A DNA stretch of 64,000 nt, from the NCBI GenBank assembly GCA_026989355.1, contig JALSJM010000017.1, positions 1 to 64,000 on the forward strand, given 5' to 3'. Position 1 is the stretch's first letter; every line of letters starts with the position of its first letter. The stretch is from Paracoccaceae bacterium. GTDB lineage: Bacteria > Pseudomonadota > Alphaproteobacteria > Rhodobacterales > Rhodobacteraceae. Below, piece by piece: positions 46,949 through 56,235 of this stretch. A program made the position numbers and the translations under genes. The notes beneath the pieces are model-generated. The model did no database searches. It was not told the origin of the DNA and saw only the letters and a list, made by a program, of their open reading frames with translations.

Positions 46949-48199
46949 TCAGCCGGTTCGGATCAGCACCTGAAGATCCGCCACATTGGTTCCTGTCGCT
47001 CCGGTGATCAGCAGGTCGCCCGAGGCTTTCAGCGCGCGATAGCTGTCATGCGCGGCCAGAAGCGCCCCGGGGTCGATTCCCGCCGCGCGCATCCGCGCAG
47101 GGCTTGTGCCATCGACCAGCCCGCCGGCAGCGTCTGTCGGACCATCGCGCCCGTCGGTGCCCCCCGACAGGAAGACGTAATCGCCCAGGCCCCGTCTTTC
47201 GGCCAGAAGCGCCACCCGCAGCGCCAGTTCCTGATTGCGCCCGCCCCTGCCACCCCCACCGCCGCCAGCCGGCAGGCGCACCGTGGTTTCGCCGCCGAAC
47301 AGCCAGATACCGGGGCCGGTGGCGAAATCCAGGATGTACCGGGCGGCTTCGGCCACATCGCCCACAAGCGGCATCGGGCAGGAATGCGCCGCATCGCCCG
47401 CCGCCGCCTTCATGGCAGCAAGAGAAAGGGCATTCGAGCCGATGATCCGGTTTTCGGCGGCCGGAAGCGGCGCAGCGATCCGGCCCGAGGCAGACAGGTG
47501 GCGGCGCACCGAGGGCGGCAGCGCCTCCCATATGCCCAGCTGTCGCGCCAGCGCCCGCGCCTCGGCCCGGCTGCCCAGCGGCGGCGCAGCAAGGCCGCTG
47601 GCGATCACCCGCGGATCGTCTCCCACCACATCCGACAGCAGCAGCGCGTGCACCGGGGCCGGCGCGGCAAGCGCCGCGAACCCTCCGCCCTTCAGCCGCG
47701 AAAGCTGCTGGCGCAGCAGGTTCATGGCGCGGATATCGGCCCCCGAGGCCAGCAGCAGACGGTTGACCTCGGCCTTGTCGGCAAGGCTCAGCCCCGCGGC
47801 CGGGGCCGGCAGCATGGCCGACCCCCCGCCGCTGATCAGCGCCAGCACCCGATCATCCGCACCGGCCGCCGTCAGCCGCGCCATGACGGATTCCGCCGCC
47901 CGCAGACCGCCTTCGTCGGGCACCGGGTGGCCGGCTGTCAGCACCTCGGCCCCGGCCAGCGGACGGGCGTTTTCGCGATTGGTGACAACCAGTGCCGAGA
48001 CCGGCCCCGAAAGCGCGCCGAGCGCCGCTTCGGCCATCGCCCGCGCGGCCTTGCCAACGGCAATCACATGGGTAACGCCCCCCGCCGGCGGCACCGCAGC
48101 GGAGCGCTGAGAAAGCGCCAGGCGCACCGCCCGGCCCGGTTCGGCCGCGGCCACCCCGGCCCGAAACAGGCGCAGGGCCCGCTGGCGCATGTCGTGCAT
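46949..48199 (-). CDS. Glycerate 2-kinase (MOFRL family; TtuD-like)
   Basis: A 416-residue MOFRL-family protein phosphorylating glycerate at C2, in serine-cycle, tartrate or glyoxylate metabolism. Older literature calls relatives hydroxypyruvate reductase (TtuD). Visible: VIAVGKAARAMAEAAL, VTNRENARPL, AGHPVPDEGGLRAAE, LISGGGSAMLPAP and, in the C-terminal MOFRL domain, FLSGGTDGRDGPTDAAGG and TGTNVADLQVL. The ATG at 48199 has AGGAGG in front. A short Gly-rich insert (residues about 325-335) is low complexity. It stands alone between the sulfur and copper clusters. Confidence 0.9.
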   Translation of the reverse strand: MHDMRQRALRLFRAGVAAAEPGRAVRLALSQRSAAVPPAGGVTHVIAVGKAARAMAEAALGALSGPVSALVVTNRENARPLAGAEVLTAGHPVPDEGGLRAAESVMARLTAAGADDRVLALISGGGSAMLPAPAAGLSLADKAEVNRLLLASGADIRAMNLLRQQLSRLKGGGFAALAAPAPVHALLLSDVVGDDPRVIASGLAAPPLGSRAEARALARQLGIWEALPPSVRRHLSASGRIAAPLPAAENRIIGSNALSLAAMKAAAGDAAHSCPMPLVGDVAEAARYILDFATGPGIWLFGGETTVRLPAGGGGGGRGGRNQELALRVALLAERRGLGDYVFLSGGTDGRDGPTDAAGGLVDGTSPARMRAAGIDPGALLAAHDSYRALKASGDLLITGATGTNVADLQVLIRTG

Positions 48200-48377
48200 T
48201 GCGCAACACCTCCTGCCCGCCCTTTTCCCCTGTTTTTCCGCCACGGTCCAGCCCGACTCTCTGCTGCCGCGCATCCGGCACCGCAATCCGGCCGCCCGCC
48301 CCTGCCCATGCCCCGACGAAAAGGAGCCGGCCAGGGGAAACAGCCGGTGAACATCTGGTGATGATGCGCTTCTTCCC

Positions 48378-48408
48378 TTGACCTTCCCGTAACTGGAAGC
48401 CCCAAATC
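48378..48408 (+). promoter_or_regulatory. CueR-type promoter and operator of the copper operon
   Basis: TTGACC at 48378-48383 and a weak -10 CAAATC at 48403-48408 are 19 bases apart, the long spacer used by MerR-family activators. The spacer and edge contain the CueR-like dyad ACCTTCC...GGAAGCC (48381-48401). It is 38 bases upstream of copA, and cueR is the second gene, so the operon should be copper-induced and autoregulated. Confidence 0.78.
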
Positions 48409-48445
48409 AGACGGAAGCCGCAGATATCCGAAGCGGATTTTTCCG

Positions 48446-51193
48446 ATGGAGAACACCATGAAGAATACCGGCAAGAAGGAAACAGGCAGGGCGGGCACGG
48501 ACCCCGCTGTGCAGGGCACGCACTCCTGCTGCCCTGCACAGCGGCAGGATCAGCGGCAGGCGGAAGTTCCCGGCACATGCGGCAAGAGCTCCGAAAGCAG
48601 CGTGTCGGAACATGCGGCACCGGCAAGCCCTGCCCCGGATCGCGCAGAGGGCCGGGGCAAGGGCGTCACGATCCGGATCGAAGGCATGTCCTGCGCCTCC
48701 TGCGCCGGGCGGGTTGAAGGCGCGCTGAGGGAACTGCCGGGCGTAACGGAAGCCACCGTGAACCTGGCCTCGGAAAGCGTGCGGGTGACACACACTGCGC
48801 AAACGCCCCTGCCCGCGATCACTGCCGCGCTTGCTCGGGCCGGTTATCCGGCGGTGACCGAAAGCGTGACGCTCGAGATCGAAGGCATGTCCTGCGCCTC
48901 ATGCGTGGGGCGGATCGAACAGGCGCTGAAACGGGTGGAAGGGGTGGTGCAGGCAACCGTGAACCTGGCCACCGAAAGCGCCAGGATAGACTATCTGGCC
49001 AGCGCCATCACCCCCGAAGAACTTGCCCGGATCGTGACCGATTCCGGCTACCCCGCCCGGATAAAGGCCGCCGCAACCCCGGACAAGGCCCGTGCAACCC
49101 GCAAGGAGGAGGAAGCCCGCGCGCTGGCCCGCAAGACGCTGATTGCCGCCCTTCTTACCCTGCCGGTATTCCTTGCAGAGATGGGGGGGCACGTGATTCC
49201 GGGGCTGCGCCAATGGATCGAGGGCAGCATCGGCCGGCAGACCCTGTGGCTGATCGAATTCGTTCTTGCCACCGCGGTGCTGATCGGACCCGGCCGGCAG
49301 TTCTATGCAAAGGGCTTTCCGGCACTGGCGAAGGGCACGCCCGACATGAATTCGCTGGTGGCACTCGGCACCTCCGCCGCCTGGACATATTCGGTGGTGG
49401 CCACCTTTGTCCCCGCGCTGCTGCCTGCACAGGCGGTGAATGTCTATTACGAAGCCGCGGCAGTGATCGTGGTGCTGATCCTGCTGGGCCGCACGCTCGA
49501 AGCCCGCGCCAAGGGGCGCACCGGGCAGGCGATCCGCAAGCTGGTGGGCCTTCAGCCGAAAGAGGCGCGGGTGGAGCGCGACGGTGAAATCCGCCAGCTG
49601 CCGATTGCCGAAATCCGCCCCGGAGACGTGATCCACGTGCGTCCGGGCGAACGCATCCCGGTGGATGGCGAAGTGATTTCGGGCCACTCCTTCGTGGATG
49701 AAAGCATGATCACCGGCGAGCCGGTTCCCGTGGAAAAGAGCGAAGGCGCCGAGGTAGTGGGCGGCACGGTCAACACCACCGGTGCGCTTGGCTTCCGGGC
49801 CACCCGCGTGGGTGGCGATACGCTGCTTGCCCAGATCATCCGCATGGTGGAAGAGGCCCAGGGAACCAGACTGCCGATCCAGGGGCTGGTCGATCGCATC
49901 ACCGGCGTCTTCGTGCCCGTGGTGATGGCAATCGCGGCACTTGCGATACTGGCCTGGCTGATCTTCGGTCCGGCGCCGGCACTTTCGTTTGCACTGGTGG
50001 CAGGGGTGTCGGTTCTGATCATCGCCTGCCCCTGCGCCATGGGGCTGGCCACGCCCACCTCGATCATGGTGGGCACGGGGCGTGCGGCCGAAATGGGCGT
50101 GCTGTTTCGCAAGGGCGATGCGCTGCAGCGGTTGCAGGCGGTGAAGGTGCTTGCGCTCGACAAGACCGGCACCCTTACCGAAGGGCATCCGGTGCTGACC
50201 GATCTGGCCATCGCCGATGAGCTTCCCGAAGGCATGCAGGAAGACGACGTGCTGCGCCTTGCCGCCGCGGTGGAGGCAAAAAGCGAACATCCGATCGCCC
50301 GCGCCATCGTGGACGCCGCCCGCAAGCGGGGCCTTGCCCTGCCCGATGTGCGGGATTTCGCCTCGCACACGGGGCTTGGTGTCGGAGCGCGGGCCGATGG
50401 CCACCGGATCCTGATCGGAGCCGACCGGCTGATGAATGACGAAGGGATCGCCCCTGGAAACCTGAAGATCTCAGGAGAGGCCCTTGCAAAAGAGGGGAAA
50501 ACACCCCTGTATGCCGCGATCGACGGAAAGGCGGCAGCAGTGCTTGCAGTGGCCGATCCGATCAAGAAGGGCAGCCCTGAAGCGATTGCCGCGCTGCATG
50601 AAGCAGGCCTTGAGGTGGCCATGATCACCGGCGACAACCGCGCCACCGCCCAGGCTATCGCCCAACAGCTCGGCATTGACAAGGTGGTGGCCGAAGTTCT
50701 GCCCGACGGCAAGGTGGAGGCCGTGAAGGCCCTGCGTGCGCGCCACGGCACCATCGCCTTTGTGGGCGATGGCATCAACGATGCTCCGGCACTGGCCGCC
50801 GCCGATGTGGGCATTGCCATCGGCACCGGCACCGACGTGGCGATCGAGGCGGCCGATGTGGTGCTGATCTCGGGTGATCTGCGGGGCGTTGTCAACGCTT
50901 TCGAGATCAGCCGCCGCACCATGCGCAACATCCACCAGAACCTGTTCTGGGCCTTCGGCTACAACGTGCTGCTGATCCCGGTGGCTGCGGGTGTTTTCTA
51001 TCCTGTCTTCGGCATGCTGCTCTCGCCCGCGCTGGCCGCCGGAGCGATGGCTCTTTCCAGCGTCTTCGTGCTGACGAACGCCCTGCGCCTGCGCCGGGCA
51101 AGGCCGGTACTCGGCGAAGATGCCACTCCCCGCGGCGGAGAGGGAAACAGCCCTCCGGTCTCCGCCACGGCAGCCGCAATCGCCACACGATGA
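48446..51193 (+). CDS. copA: Copper-exporting P1B-type ATPase
   Basis: Pumps Cu(I) from the cytoplasm. The 915-residue protein has a His/Cys-bearing N-terminal tail (HSCCPAQ, TCGK), two HMA domains with MSCASC at 81-86 and 148-153, about eight membrane segments, and the metal gate CPC at 528-530. The phosphorylated Asp572 lies in DKTGTLTEG, and the nucleotide-binding EHPIA and the [10 protein letters not shown] hinge are present. Start at 48446; an ATG 12 bases later is possible. It is controlled by a CueR-type promoter and followed by cueR 25 bases later. Tail residues before HMA1 exceed the family norm. Confidence 0.96.
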   Translation: MENTMKNTGKKETGRAGTDPAVQGTHSCCPAQRQDQRQAEVPGTCGKSSESSVSEHAAPASPAPDRAEGRGKGVTIRIEGMSCASCAGRVEGALRELPGVTEATVNLASESVRVTHTAQTPLPAITAALARAGYPAVTESVTLEIEGMSCASCVGRIEQALKRVEGVVQATVNLATESARIDYLASAITPEELARIVTDSGYPARIKAAATPDKARATRKEEEARALARKTLIAALLTLPVFLAEMGGHVIPGLRQWIEGSIGRQTLWLIEFVLATAVLIGPGRQFYAKGFPALAKGTPDMNSLVALGTSAAWTYSVVATFVPALLPAQAVNVYYEAAAVIVVLILLGRTLEARAKGRTGQAIRKLVGLQPKEARVERDGEIRQLPIAEIRPGDVIHVRPGERIPVDGEVISGHSFVDESMITGEPVPVEKSEGAEVVGGTVNTTGALGFRATRVGGDTLLAQIIRMVEEAQGTRLPIQGLVDRITGVFVPVVMAIAALAILAWLIFGPAPALSFALVAGVSVLIIACPCAMGLATPTSIMVGTGRAAEMGVLFRKGDALQRLQAVKVLALDKTGTLTEGHPVLTDLAIADELPEGMQEDDVLRLAAAVEAKSEHPIARAIVDAARKRGLALPDVRDFASHTGLGVGARADGHRILIGADRLMNDEGIAPGNLKISGEALAKEGKTPLYAAIDGKAAAVLAVADPIKKGSPEAIAALHEAGLEVAMITGDNRATAQAIAQQLGIDKVVAEVLPDGKVEAVKALRARHGTIAFVGDGINDAPALAAADVGIAIGTGTDVAIEAADVVLISGDLRGVVNAFEISRRTMRNIHQNLFWAFGYNVLLIPVAAGVFYPVFGMLLSPALAAGAMALSSVFVLTNALRLRRARPVLGEDATPRGGEGNSPPVSATAAAIATR

Positions 51194-51218
51194 ACGGAAT
51201 CAACAGAAGGAACGTGTC

Positions 51219-51635
51219 ATGAACATCGGAGAAGTTGCCGCGCGCTCGGGCCTGCCGGCCAAGACCATCCGATATTACGAGGAAATCGGCCTGATCACCC
51301 CCCTGCGCGACGTGAACGGATATCGCGCCTTCCGCGAAAGCGATCTGCACAAGCTGGCCTTCATCGCCCGCGCCCGTGCATTGGGCTTCACCATAGAAGA
51401 CTGCCGCGCCCTGCTTGCCCTTTACCAGGACGAACATCGCGAAAGCCGCGACGTGAAGCGCCTGGCACAAAGGCATCTGGACAAGATCGCAGAAAAGATC
51501 CGCACCCTTGAATCCATGCGCGAAACGCTGTCCGAACTGATCGAGGCCTGCGCCGGCGATCATCGCCCCGACTGCCCGATCCTGAAGGGGCTTTGCGAAG
51601 AAAGCGGCAAGGCCCCCGGCAAGGGCGTGGCCTGA
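51219..51635 (+). CDS. cueR: CueR-like MerR-family copper regulator
   Basis: Senses Cu(I) and activates the copA promoter by distorting its long spacer. The 138-residue protein has the winged helix MNIGEVAARSGLPAKTIRYY, a dimerisation helix and a C-terminal metal loop CAGDHRPDC (Cys111 and Cys119, 7 residues apart) with Cys126 behind. Ser76 matches the Ser that marks +1-metal sensors. AGAAGGAACG precedes the ATG at 51219. It overlaps the downstream mini-CDF gene as TGATG. Confidence 0.93.
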   Translation: MNIGEVAARSGLPAKTIRYYEEIGLITPLRDVNGYRAFRESDLHKLAFIARARALGFTIEDCRALLALYQDEHRESRDVKRLAQRHLDKIAEKIRTLESMRETLSELIEACAGDHRPDCPILKGLCEESGKAPGKGVA

Positions 51636-52267
51636 TGGCCGCCGGAACGGGCCCGCATGAAGCCCCCCATGACCGCCCTCCCGAAGCCGGAGGGTTTGCC
51701 TCTGCGCCTTCCGGGCCGGCCCTTGCCGGCGGTCACGCCGGCCATCTGCCCGCACGCGGGCGGGCGCTGGCAGTATCGGCCTGGCTTACCGGCATCTATT
51801 TCCTGATCGAACTGGCCGTGGGGCTGTGGACGGGCTCGGTGGCGGTGATCTCCGACACCTTTCACACGTTCCCGGCAGTGGGAGGCGTGCTGATCGCCCT
51901 GCTGGCCGCGCGCATTGCCCGCCGCCCGGCGGATCATGAAAGAAGCTTTGGCTGGCGTCGGGCCCAACTGATCGGTGCGCCCGGAAAAATCCCCGGGATC
52001 GGGAACGTGCACCATGTTCATGCCTGGGCGCTGACCTCGGGCCATCACCTGTTCGCCGCCCATCTGCGCCCTGCCCCCGGCCACGCCGGGGAAGCCCCTG
52101 CCATCCTGCGCACGGCACATGACATCCTGCGCCGCCGCTTCGGCTTTCGCCTTGTCACGCTGCAGATCGAAACCGGATGTCTTGACGAAAGCGGCGCCGA
52201 GGATATCGGATATCATCCGTCCCCTCATCCCGACCTCACCCCATGGAAAACCGGAGCACACCCATGA
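51635..52267 (+). CDS. CDF-family cation transporter lacking membrane segments 3-6
   Basis: A 210-residue CDF protein that has an intact frame but not an intact family architecture. Residues 44-64 and 68-93 are TM1 and TM2, including the metal-site region SDTFHTFPAVGG. Then GWRRAQLIGA, which normally leads into TM3, is joined directly to PGKIPGIGNVHHVHAW (117-131), the cytoplasmic metal-binding domain. About 110-120 residues holding TM3-TM6, with the HxxxD site of TM5, are absent without any stop or shift. It probably cannot transport as a normal CDF. It is coupled to cueR (TGATG) and to the oxidase gene (ATGA), so its reading frame is being kept. Confidence 0.8.
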   Translation: MAAGTGPHEAPHDRPPEAGGFASAPSGPALAGGHAGHLPARGRALAVSAWLTGIYFLIELAVGLWTGSVAVISDTFHTFPAVGGVLIALLAARIARRPADHERSFGWRRAQLIGAPGKIPGIGNVHHVHAWALTSGHHLFAAHLRPAPGHAGEAPAILRTAHDILRRRFGFRLVTLQIETGCLDESGAEDIGYHPSPHPDLTPWKTGAHP

Positions 52268-53772
52268 ATGACAGCCGCCGCCACTTCCTTGCCGGCCTTG
52301 CCGCCACTGCCGCAACCACTGCCGCGGCCACCCTTCCGGCCCTGCCGCACGCGGCCCGCGCCCAGGGCTACAGGCGTCCGCCACTGGCCATGCCGCCGCT
52401 TCTGGATGCCACCGGCAGCGGCCGTTTCAACCTTTCCGCGCAGGCCGGGCAAAGCGATTTCTGGGGCAGTGGAAAATCTCTCTCGTCCACCTGGGGCTTC
52501 AATCAGCCCTACCTGGGCCCCACCCTGCGCCTGCCCGCCAGGGGCGAGGTGTCCGCACGGGTGGAAAACACCCTGCCCGAGGAAATCAGCGCTCACTGGC
52601 ACGGGCTGATCGTGCCCGGCGAGGTGGACGGCGGCCCCCACCAGCCGATCGCACCGGGCACGGCATGGGAACCCATCTTGCCACTTGACCAGATGCCCGC
52701 AACCGTCTGGTATCACTCGCATATCCACGGAAAGACGGCACCGCAGGTCTATCGCGGTCTGGCCGGGGTCATCCATCTGACCGACGGTCGTGACGATGCC
52801 CGCGGCCTGCCCTCGGCCTACGGGGCCGACGATCTGACCCTGGTGATCCAGGACCGCCGTTTCGATCGTCGCGGACAGATGATCTATGACCCTGCCATGC
52901 CCGACATCATGATGGGTTTCCAGGGAAACGTGCTCATGATCAACGGACAGATCGCCCCCGTCGCCCGGGTGCCGAAGGGAATCGTTCGCCTGCGCCTGCT
53001 CAATGCCTGCAATGGCCGTGTGCTGACCCTGCACATGGCAGAAGGCCGCCCCCTGCATCTGATCAGCACCGACAGCGGCCTTCTGCCCGCCCCCGAGGCG
53101 CTTGAAACCCTGGTTCTTGCGCCGGCCGAGCGGGCCGAGGTGCTGCTGGATTTCTCGGACGGAACCCAGGGCCTGCTGGCCACCGGCCCCAACCCCAACA
53201 GGGGCATGATGGGCGGGGGCGGCATGATGGGCCGCCGACGGGGCGGCATGACAGGCGGGGGCAACGGGGGCTTCGAAATCCTGCCGATCTCGGTGGATCC
53301 CGCCCTGCCCGCGCGCATCACCCGCCTGCCCGAAAACATCGGCGGCTCTCTGCCCGCCCATGATCCGGCCGAGGTCGTGCTCACCCGCCGGATCAGCCTG
53401 GACATGGGCATGGGCCCCGGCATGATGATGCGCCCCAGCGGTGCGCGGTTTGCGATCAACGGCCAGCCCTTCCGCATGAATCGCCTGAATTTCGCCGCCC
53501 GCACGGATCAGCTGGAACATTGGGTGATCCGCGGCCACATGATGGCGCATCCCCTTCACGTGCATGGCTGCGCCTTCCAGATCCTGCGCGAAAACGGCAG
53601 CCCCCCCCTGCCGCAGAACCGGGGCTGGAAGGATACCGTGCTGGTTAACGGTCAGGCCGAGATCCTGGTGCGCTTCCCCCATGCCGCGCCCTCCGAACTT
53701 CCCTACATGTTCCACTGCCATATCCTGGAACACGAGGACGGCGGCATGATGGGGCAGTTTTCCGTGGGCTGA
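52264..53772 (+). CDS. Tat-exported multicopper oxidase, CueO-like
   Basis: Periplasmic oxidase of Cu(I). The 502-residue protein starts with a Tat signal (SRRHFLAGLAATAA). It has three cupredoxin domains with copper ligands in HWHG (111-114), YHSHIHG (His151, His153), HPLHVHG (from His429) and HCHILEHEDGGMMG (His484, Cys485, His486). Met-rich stretches (GMMGGGGMMG and MDMGMGPGMMM) are like the copper-catching loop of CueO. The ATG at 52264 is chosen because it starts the Tat signal; the ATG at 52243 adds 7 residues. Last gene of the copper operon. Confidence 0.93.
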   Translation: MNDSRRHFLAGLAATAATTAAATLPALPHAARAQGYRRPPLAMPPLLDATGSGRFNLSAQAGQSDFWGSGKSLSSTWGFNQPYLGPTLRLPARGEVSARVENTLPEEISAHWHGLIVPGEVDGGPHQPIAPGTAWEPILPLDQMPATVWYHSHIHGKTAPQVYRGLAGVIHLTDGRDDARGLPSAYGADDLTLVIQDRRFDRRGQMIYDPAMPDIMMGFQGNVLMINGQIAPVARVPKGIVRLRLLNACNGRVLTLHMAEGRPLHLISTDSGLLPAPEALETLVLAPAERAEVLLDFSDGTQGLLATGPNPNRGMMGGGGMMGRRRGGMTGGGNGGFEILPISVDPALPARITRLPENIGGSLPAHDPAEVVLTRRISLDMGMGPGMMMRPSGARFAINGQPFRMNRLNFAARTDQLEHWVIRGHMMAHPLHVHGCAFQILRENGSPPLPQNRGWKDTVLVNGQAEILVRFPHAAPSELPYMFHCHILEHEDGGMMGQFSVG

Positions 53773-53812
53773 CCGGCGGTGATCCGCCCCCCCTTGCGCC
53801 CGGCGCAAAACT

Positions 53813-53828
53813 GGGCAAACCTTTGCCC
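53813..53828. promoter_or_regulatory. Perfect short palindrome before the AhpD-like gene
   Basis: GGGCAAACCTTTGCCC has seven-base arms around CC, 36 bases upstream of the AhpD-like ATG. The two-base centre is too short for an RNA hairpin, so a protein-binding operator is the more likely meaning; no regulator is identified. Confidence 0.35.
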
Positions 53829-53863
53829 GGAACGGTGCTGCTCACGCGCCGGAAGGAGGACCC

Positions 53864-54277
53864 ATGCCCGCACTGGAACCACCTGCAAACCCCGAGGAAA
53901 ACCCCCGCGTAAAAGCCGTGTTCGATGATATCCGCGCCACCCGCGAAAGCGATTTCATCAACAACATCTGGCGCTTCCTTGCCACCGACCCGGACCTTCT
54001 GGAGCGCACCTGGGCCGAAGTGAAGGAAGTGATGGCCACGCCGTCCAGCCTTGATCCGCTGACCAAGGAGCTGATCTATCTCGCAGTCTCGATCATCAAC
54101 AACTGCCACTACTGCATCCATTCCCATTCCGCCGCCGCCCGCGCCAGGGGGATGACTCCCGAACAGCATGCCGAGGTGCTGAAGATCGTGGCGCTGGCCG
54201 CCAAGACGAATCACCTTGCCAATGCCATGCAGGTGCCGGTGGACGATGCATTCGTGGTCGGCAGCAGGGAGGGCTGA
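53864..54277 (+). CDS. AhpD-like carboxymuconolactone decarboxylase family protein
   Basis: A 137-residue helical protein with the alkylhydroperoxidase-D motif ISIINNCHYCIHSHS-like (here VSIINNCHYCIHSH): the CxxC pair plus His is the redox centre. Such proteins reduce peroxides or act as thiol oxidoreductases. GGAAGGAGG stands before the ATG. It lies 3 bases ahead of the quinone oxidoreductase gene, so the two are co-translated or at least in one operon. The substrate cannot be told from sequence. Confidence 0.88.
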   Translation: MPALEPPANPEENPRVKAVFDDIRATRESDFINNIWRFLATDPDLLERTWAEVKEVMATPSSLDPLTKELIYLAVSIINNCHYCIHSHSAAARARGMTPEQHAEVLKIVALAAKTNHLANAMQVPVDDAFVVGSREG

Positions 54278-54280
54278 GAC

Positions 54281-55255
54281 ATGGTGCTTGCAATCGCCGC
54301 CGAAAGGACGGGCGGCCCCGAGGTTCTGCGTGTCCGCGATCTGCCCCTGCCCGAGCCGGGAGCGGGCGAAGCGCTGGTGCGCCACCGCGCGATCGGTGTC
54401 AACTTCATCGACACCTATTTCCGCAACGGCCTCTATCCCTGGCCGGTCGAACGCGATCTGGTGCTCGGCAGCGAAGCCGCCGGCGTGATCGAGGCGCTCG
54501 GCCCCGGAGTGGATGATCTGGAGGTGGGCCAGCGCGTGGCCTATACCATCCCGAACGGCGCCTATGCCGAGGCCCGCGTTCTGGAAGCCCGCCATCTGGT
54601 GCCACTGCCCGATGCGATCAGCGACGAGGTGGCCGCCGCCGCCATGCTCAAGGGCCTGACGGCCCGCTACCTGCTGCACGATACCCACCCGGTGCAGAAG
54701 GGCGATACCGTGCTTTTCCACGCAGCCGCCGGCGGCGTGGGTCTGATCGCCGGACAATGGCTGGCGAGCATGGGTGTGCAGGCGATCGGCACCGCGGGCG
54801 GCCCCGAGAAATGCGCCCTGGCGCGGGCGCATGGCTATGCCCATGTGATCGACTACAGATCCGAGGATTTCGTGGCCCGGGTGCGCGAGATCACCGGCGC
54901 AAGGGGCGTGTCGGCCACCTATGACAGCGTGGGGCGCGATACCTATCCGGGATCACTCGAAGTGCTGCAGACCTTCGGTCATTTCATCAGCTTCGGACAA
55001 TCATCGGGGCCGGCCTCCGGTTTCAGCCTTGCCGATCTCGCCAGGGGATCGCTCAGTGCAACCCGGCCGGTGCTGTTCCATTACACCGACAACCGCGCCT
55101 GGCTGCTGAAAGCCGCCGATGATCTGTTTGCGATGATCGGCAGCGGAAAGATCCGGATCGCCATCAACCAGCGCTTTCCCCTGGCCGATGCGGCCGAAGC
55201 ACACCGCGCGCTTGAAGCGCGCAAGACAACCGGATCAACCGTTCTGATCCCCTGA
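54281..55255 (+). CDS. NADPH:quinone reductase, zeta-crystallin type
   Basis: A 324-residue zinc-free medium-chain dehydrogenase/reductase. NFIDTYFRNGLYPWP is the typical QorA substrate-side block, GSEAAGVIEALG the core, and LFHAAAGGVGLIAGQWL the NADPH-binding AAxGGVG motif. The usual zinc-ligand Cys/His set of alcohol dehydrogenases is missing. It reduces quinones by one-electron steps in studied relatives. It follows the AhpD-like gene by 3 bases and precedes the aminotransferase by 19. Confidence 0.92.
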   Translation: MVLAIAAERTGGPEVLRVRDLPLPEPGAGEALVRHRAIGVNFIDTYFRNGLYPWPVERDLVLGSEAAGVIEALGPGVDDLEVGQRVAYTIPNGAYAEARVLEARHLVPLPDAISDEVAAAAMLKGLTARYLLHDTHPVQKGDTVLFHAAAGGVGLIAGQWLASMGVQAIGTAGGPEKCALARAHGYAHVIDYRSEDFVARVREITGARGVSATYDSVGRDTYPGSLEVLQTFGHFISFGQSSGPASGFSLADLARGSLSATRPVLFHYTDNRAWLLKAADDLFAMIGSGKIRIAINQRFPLADAAEAHRALEARKTTGSTVLIP

Positions 55256-55274
55256 CACAGCGAAGGAAATCCTC

Positions 55275-56138
55275 ATGGCAGTCGGAAAGATCATCCACAC
55301 ATGGTTCGAAGGCGATTGGCACGAAGGCAACCCGGCCGTGATGCGTGCTGCCGATCACGGCACCTGGCTGGGCACGCTGGTGTTCGATGGCGCGCGCGCC
55401 TTCGATGGCCTTGTACCGGATCTTGTTCCCCACATGGAACGGGTCAACAACTCGGCCCGCGTGATGGGGCTTGAGCCGACAAGAACCACCGAAGAGCTTT
55501 GCACGCTGGTGCATGAGGGGCTCGGGCGCTTTGCGCCCGGCGCGGCGGTCTATATCCGGCCGATGTACTGGTCAACCGAAGGGGGCGCGGGGGTGATCAT
55601 CGCCGATCCGGAATCAACCGCCTTCTGTCTCTGCCTCGAGGAAATCCCGATGCCCCCGCCCGATGCCACCCAGACGCTGTGCCGCACCCGATATGTCCGC
55701 CCCCTGCTGGCAACCGCGCCGGTCAACGCCAAGGCCGCCTGCCTTTACCCCAACAACGCCCGCATGATCGGCGAGGCCCAGGCACGGGGCTATTCCAATG
55801 CGCTGGTGGCCGACATGCTGGGCAACGTGGCCGAAACCGCCACAGCCAACATCTTCATGGTGAAGGACGGGCACGTGCGCACCCCGATCCCGAACGGCAC
55901 CTTCCTGAACGGGATCACCCGCCAGCGCATCATCGCCCTGCTGCGCGCCGATGGCACCGAAGTGGAGGAATGCACCCTGACCTTTGACGATTTCCTCGCT
56001 GCCGACGAAGTGTTCATGACCGGCAACCTTTCCAAGGTAACGCCGGTGGTGAAATTCGAAGACCGCGAATACCCTGTCGGCCCGGTGGCAAAACGCGCGC
56101 GAACCCTTTACTGGGACTGGGCAAAAAGCGGAAGTTGA
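55275..56138 (+). CDS. Class IV aminotransferase, branched-chain type
   Basis: A 287-residue PLP enzyme of fold type IV. The opening MRAADHGTWLGTLVFDGARAF is typical of the family. The PLP lysine is in APVNAKAACLYPNNARM, and the cofactor-phosphate loop is GITRQRIIALL with MTGNLSKVTPV. Rhodobacterales versions are usually named branched-chain aminotransferase, but the same fold serves D-amino acid transaminase and aminodeoxychorismate lyase, so the substrate is not certain. It follows the quinone reductase closely. A strong hairpin lies 23 bases after the stop. Confidence 0.85.
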   Translation: MAVGKIIHTWFEGDWHEGNPAVMRAADHGTWLGTLVFDGARAFDGLVPDLVPHMERVNNSARVMGLEPTRTTEELCTLVHEGLGRFAPGAAVYIRPMYWSTEGGAGVIIADPESTAFCLCLEEIPMPPPDATQTLCRTRYVRPLLATAPVNAKAACLYPNNARMIGEAQARGYSNALVADMLGNVAETATANIFMVKDGHVRTPIPNGTFLNGITRQRIIALLRADGTEVEECTLTFDDFLAADEVFMTGNLSKVTPVVKFEDREYPVGPVAKRARTLYWDWAKSGS

Positions 56139-56161
56139 GCGCCGCTTTCATCGCTGCTCCC

Positions 56162-56225
56162 GGAATGTTCCCCGGAGGCAGGAAACCTCAATGCCTCCGG
56201 GGGAGCATTCCGGCCAGAATGAAGG
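56162..56225 (+). repeat. Terminator-like hairpin carrying dispersed repeat copy 2
   Basis: GGAATGTTCCCCGGAGGCA (56162-56180) pairs with TGCCTCCGG...GGAGCATTCC (56192-56211) apart from one mismatch and a one-base bulge. The right arm and following CCAGAATGAAGG are the second copy of the repeat at 9471-9507. Placed between converging genes, it probably ends transcription of the aminotransferase operon, although there is no T-run. Confidence 0.6.
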
Positions 56226-56235
56226 CACACGTGCT

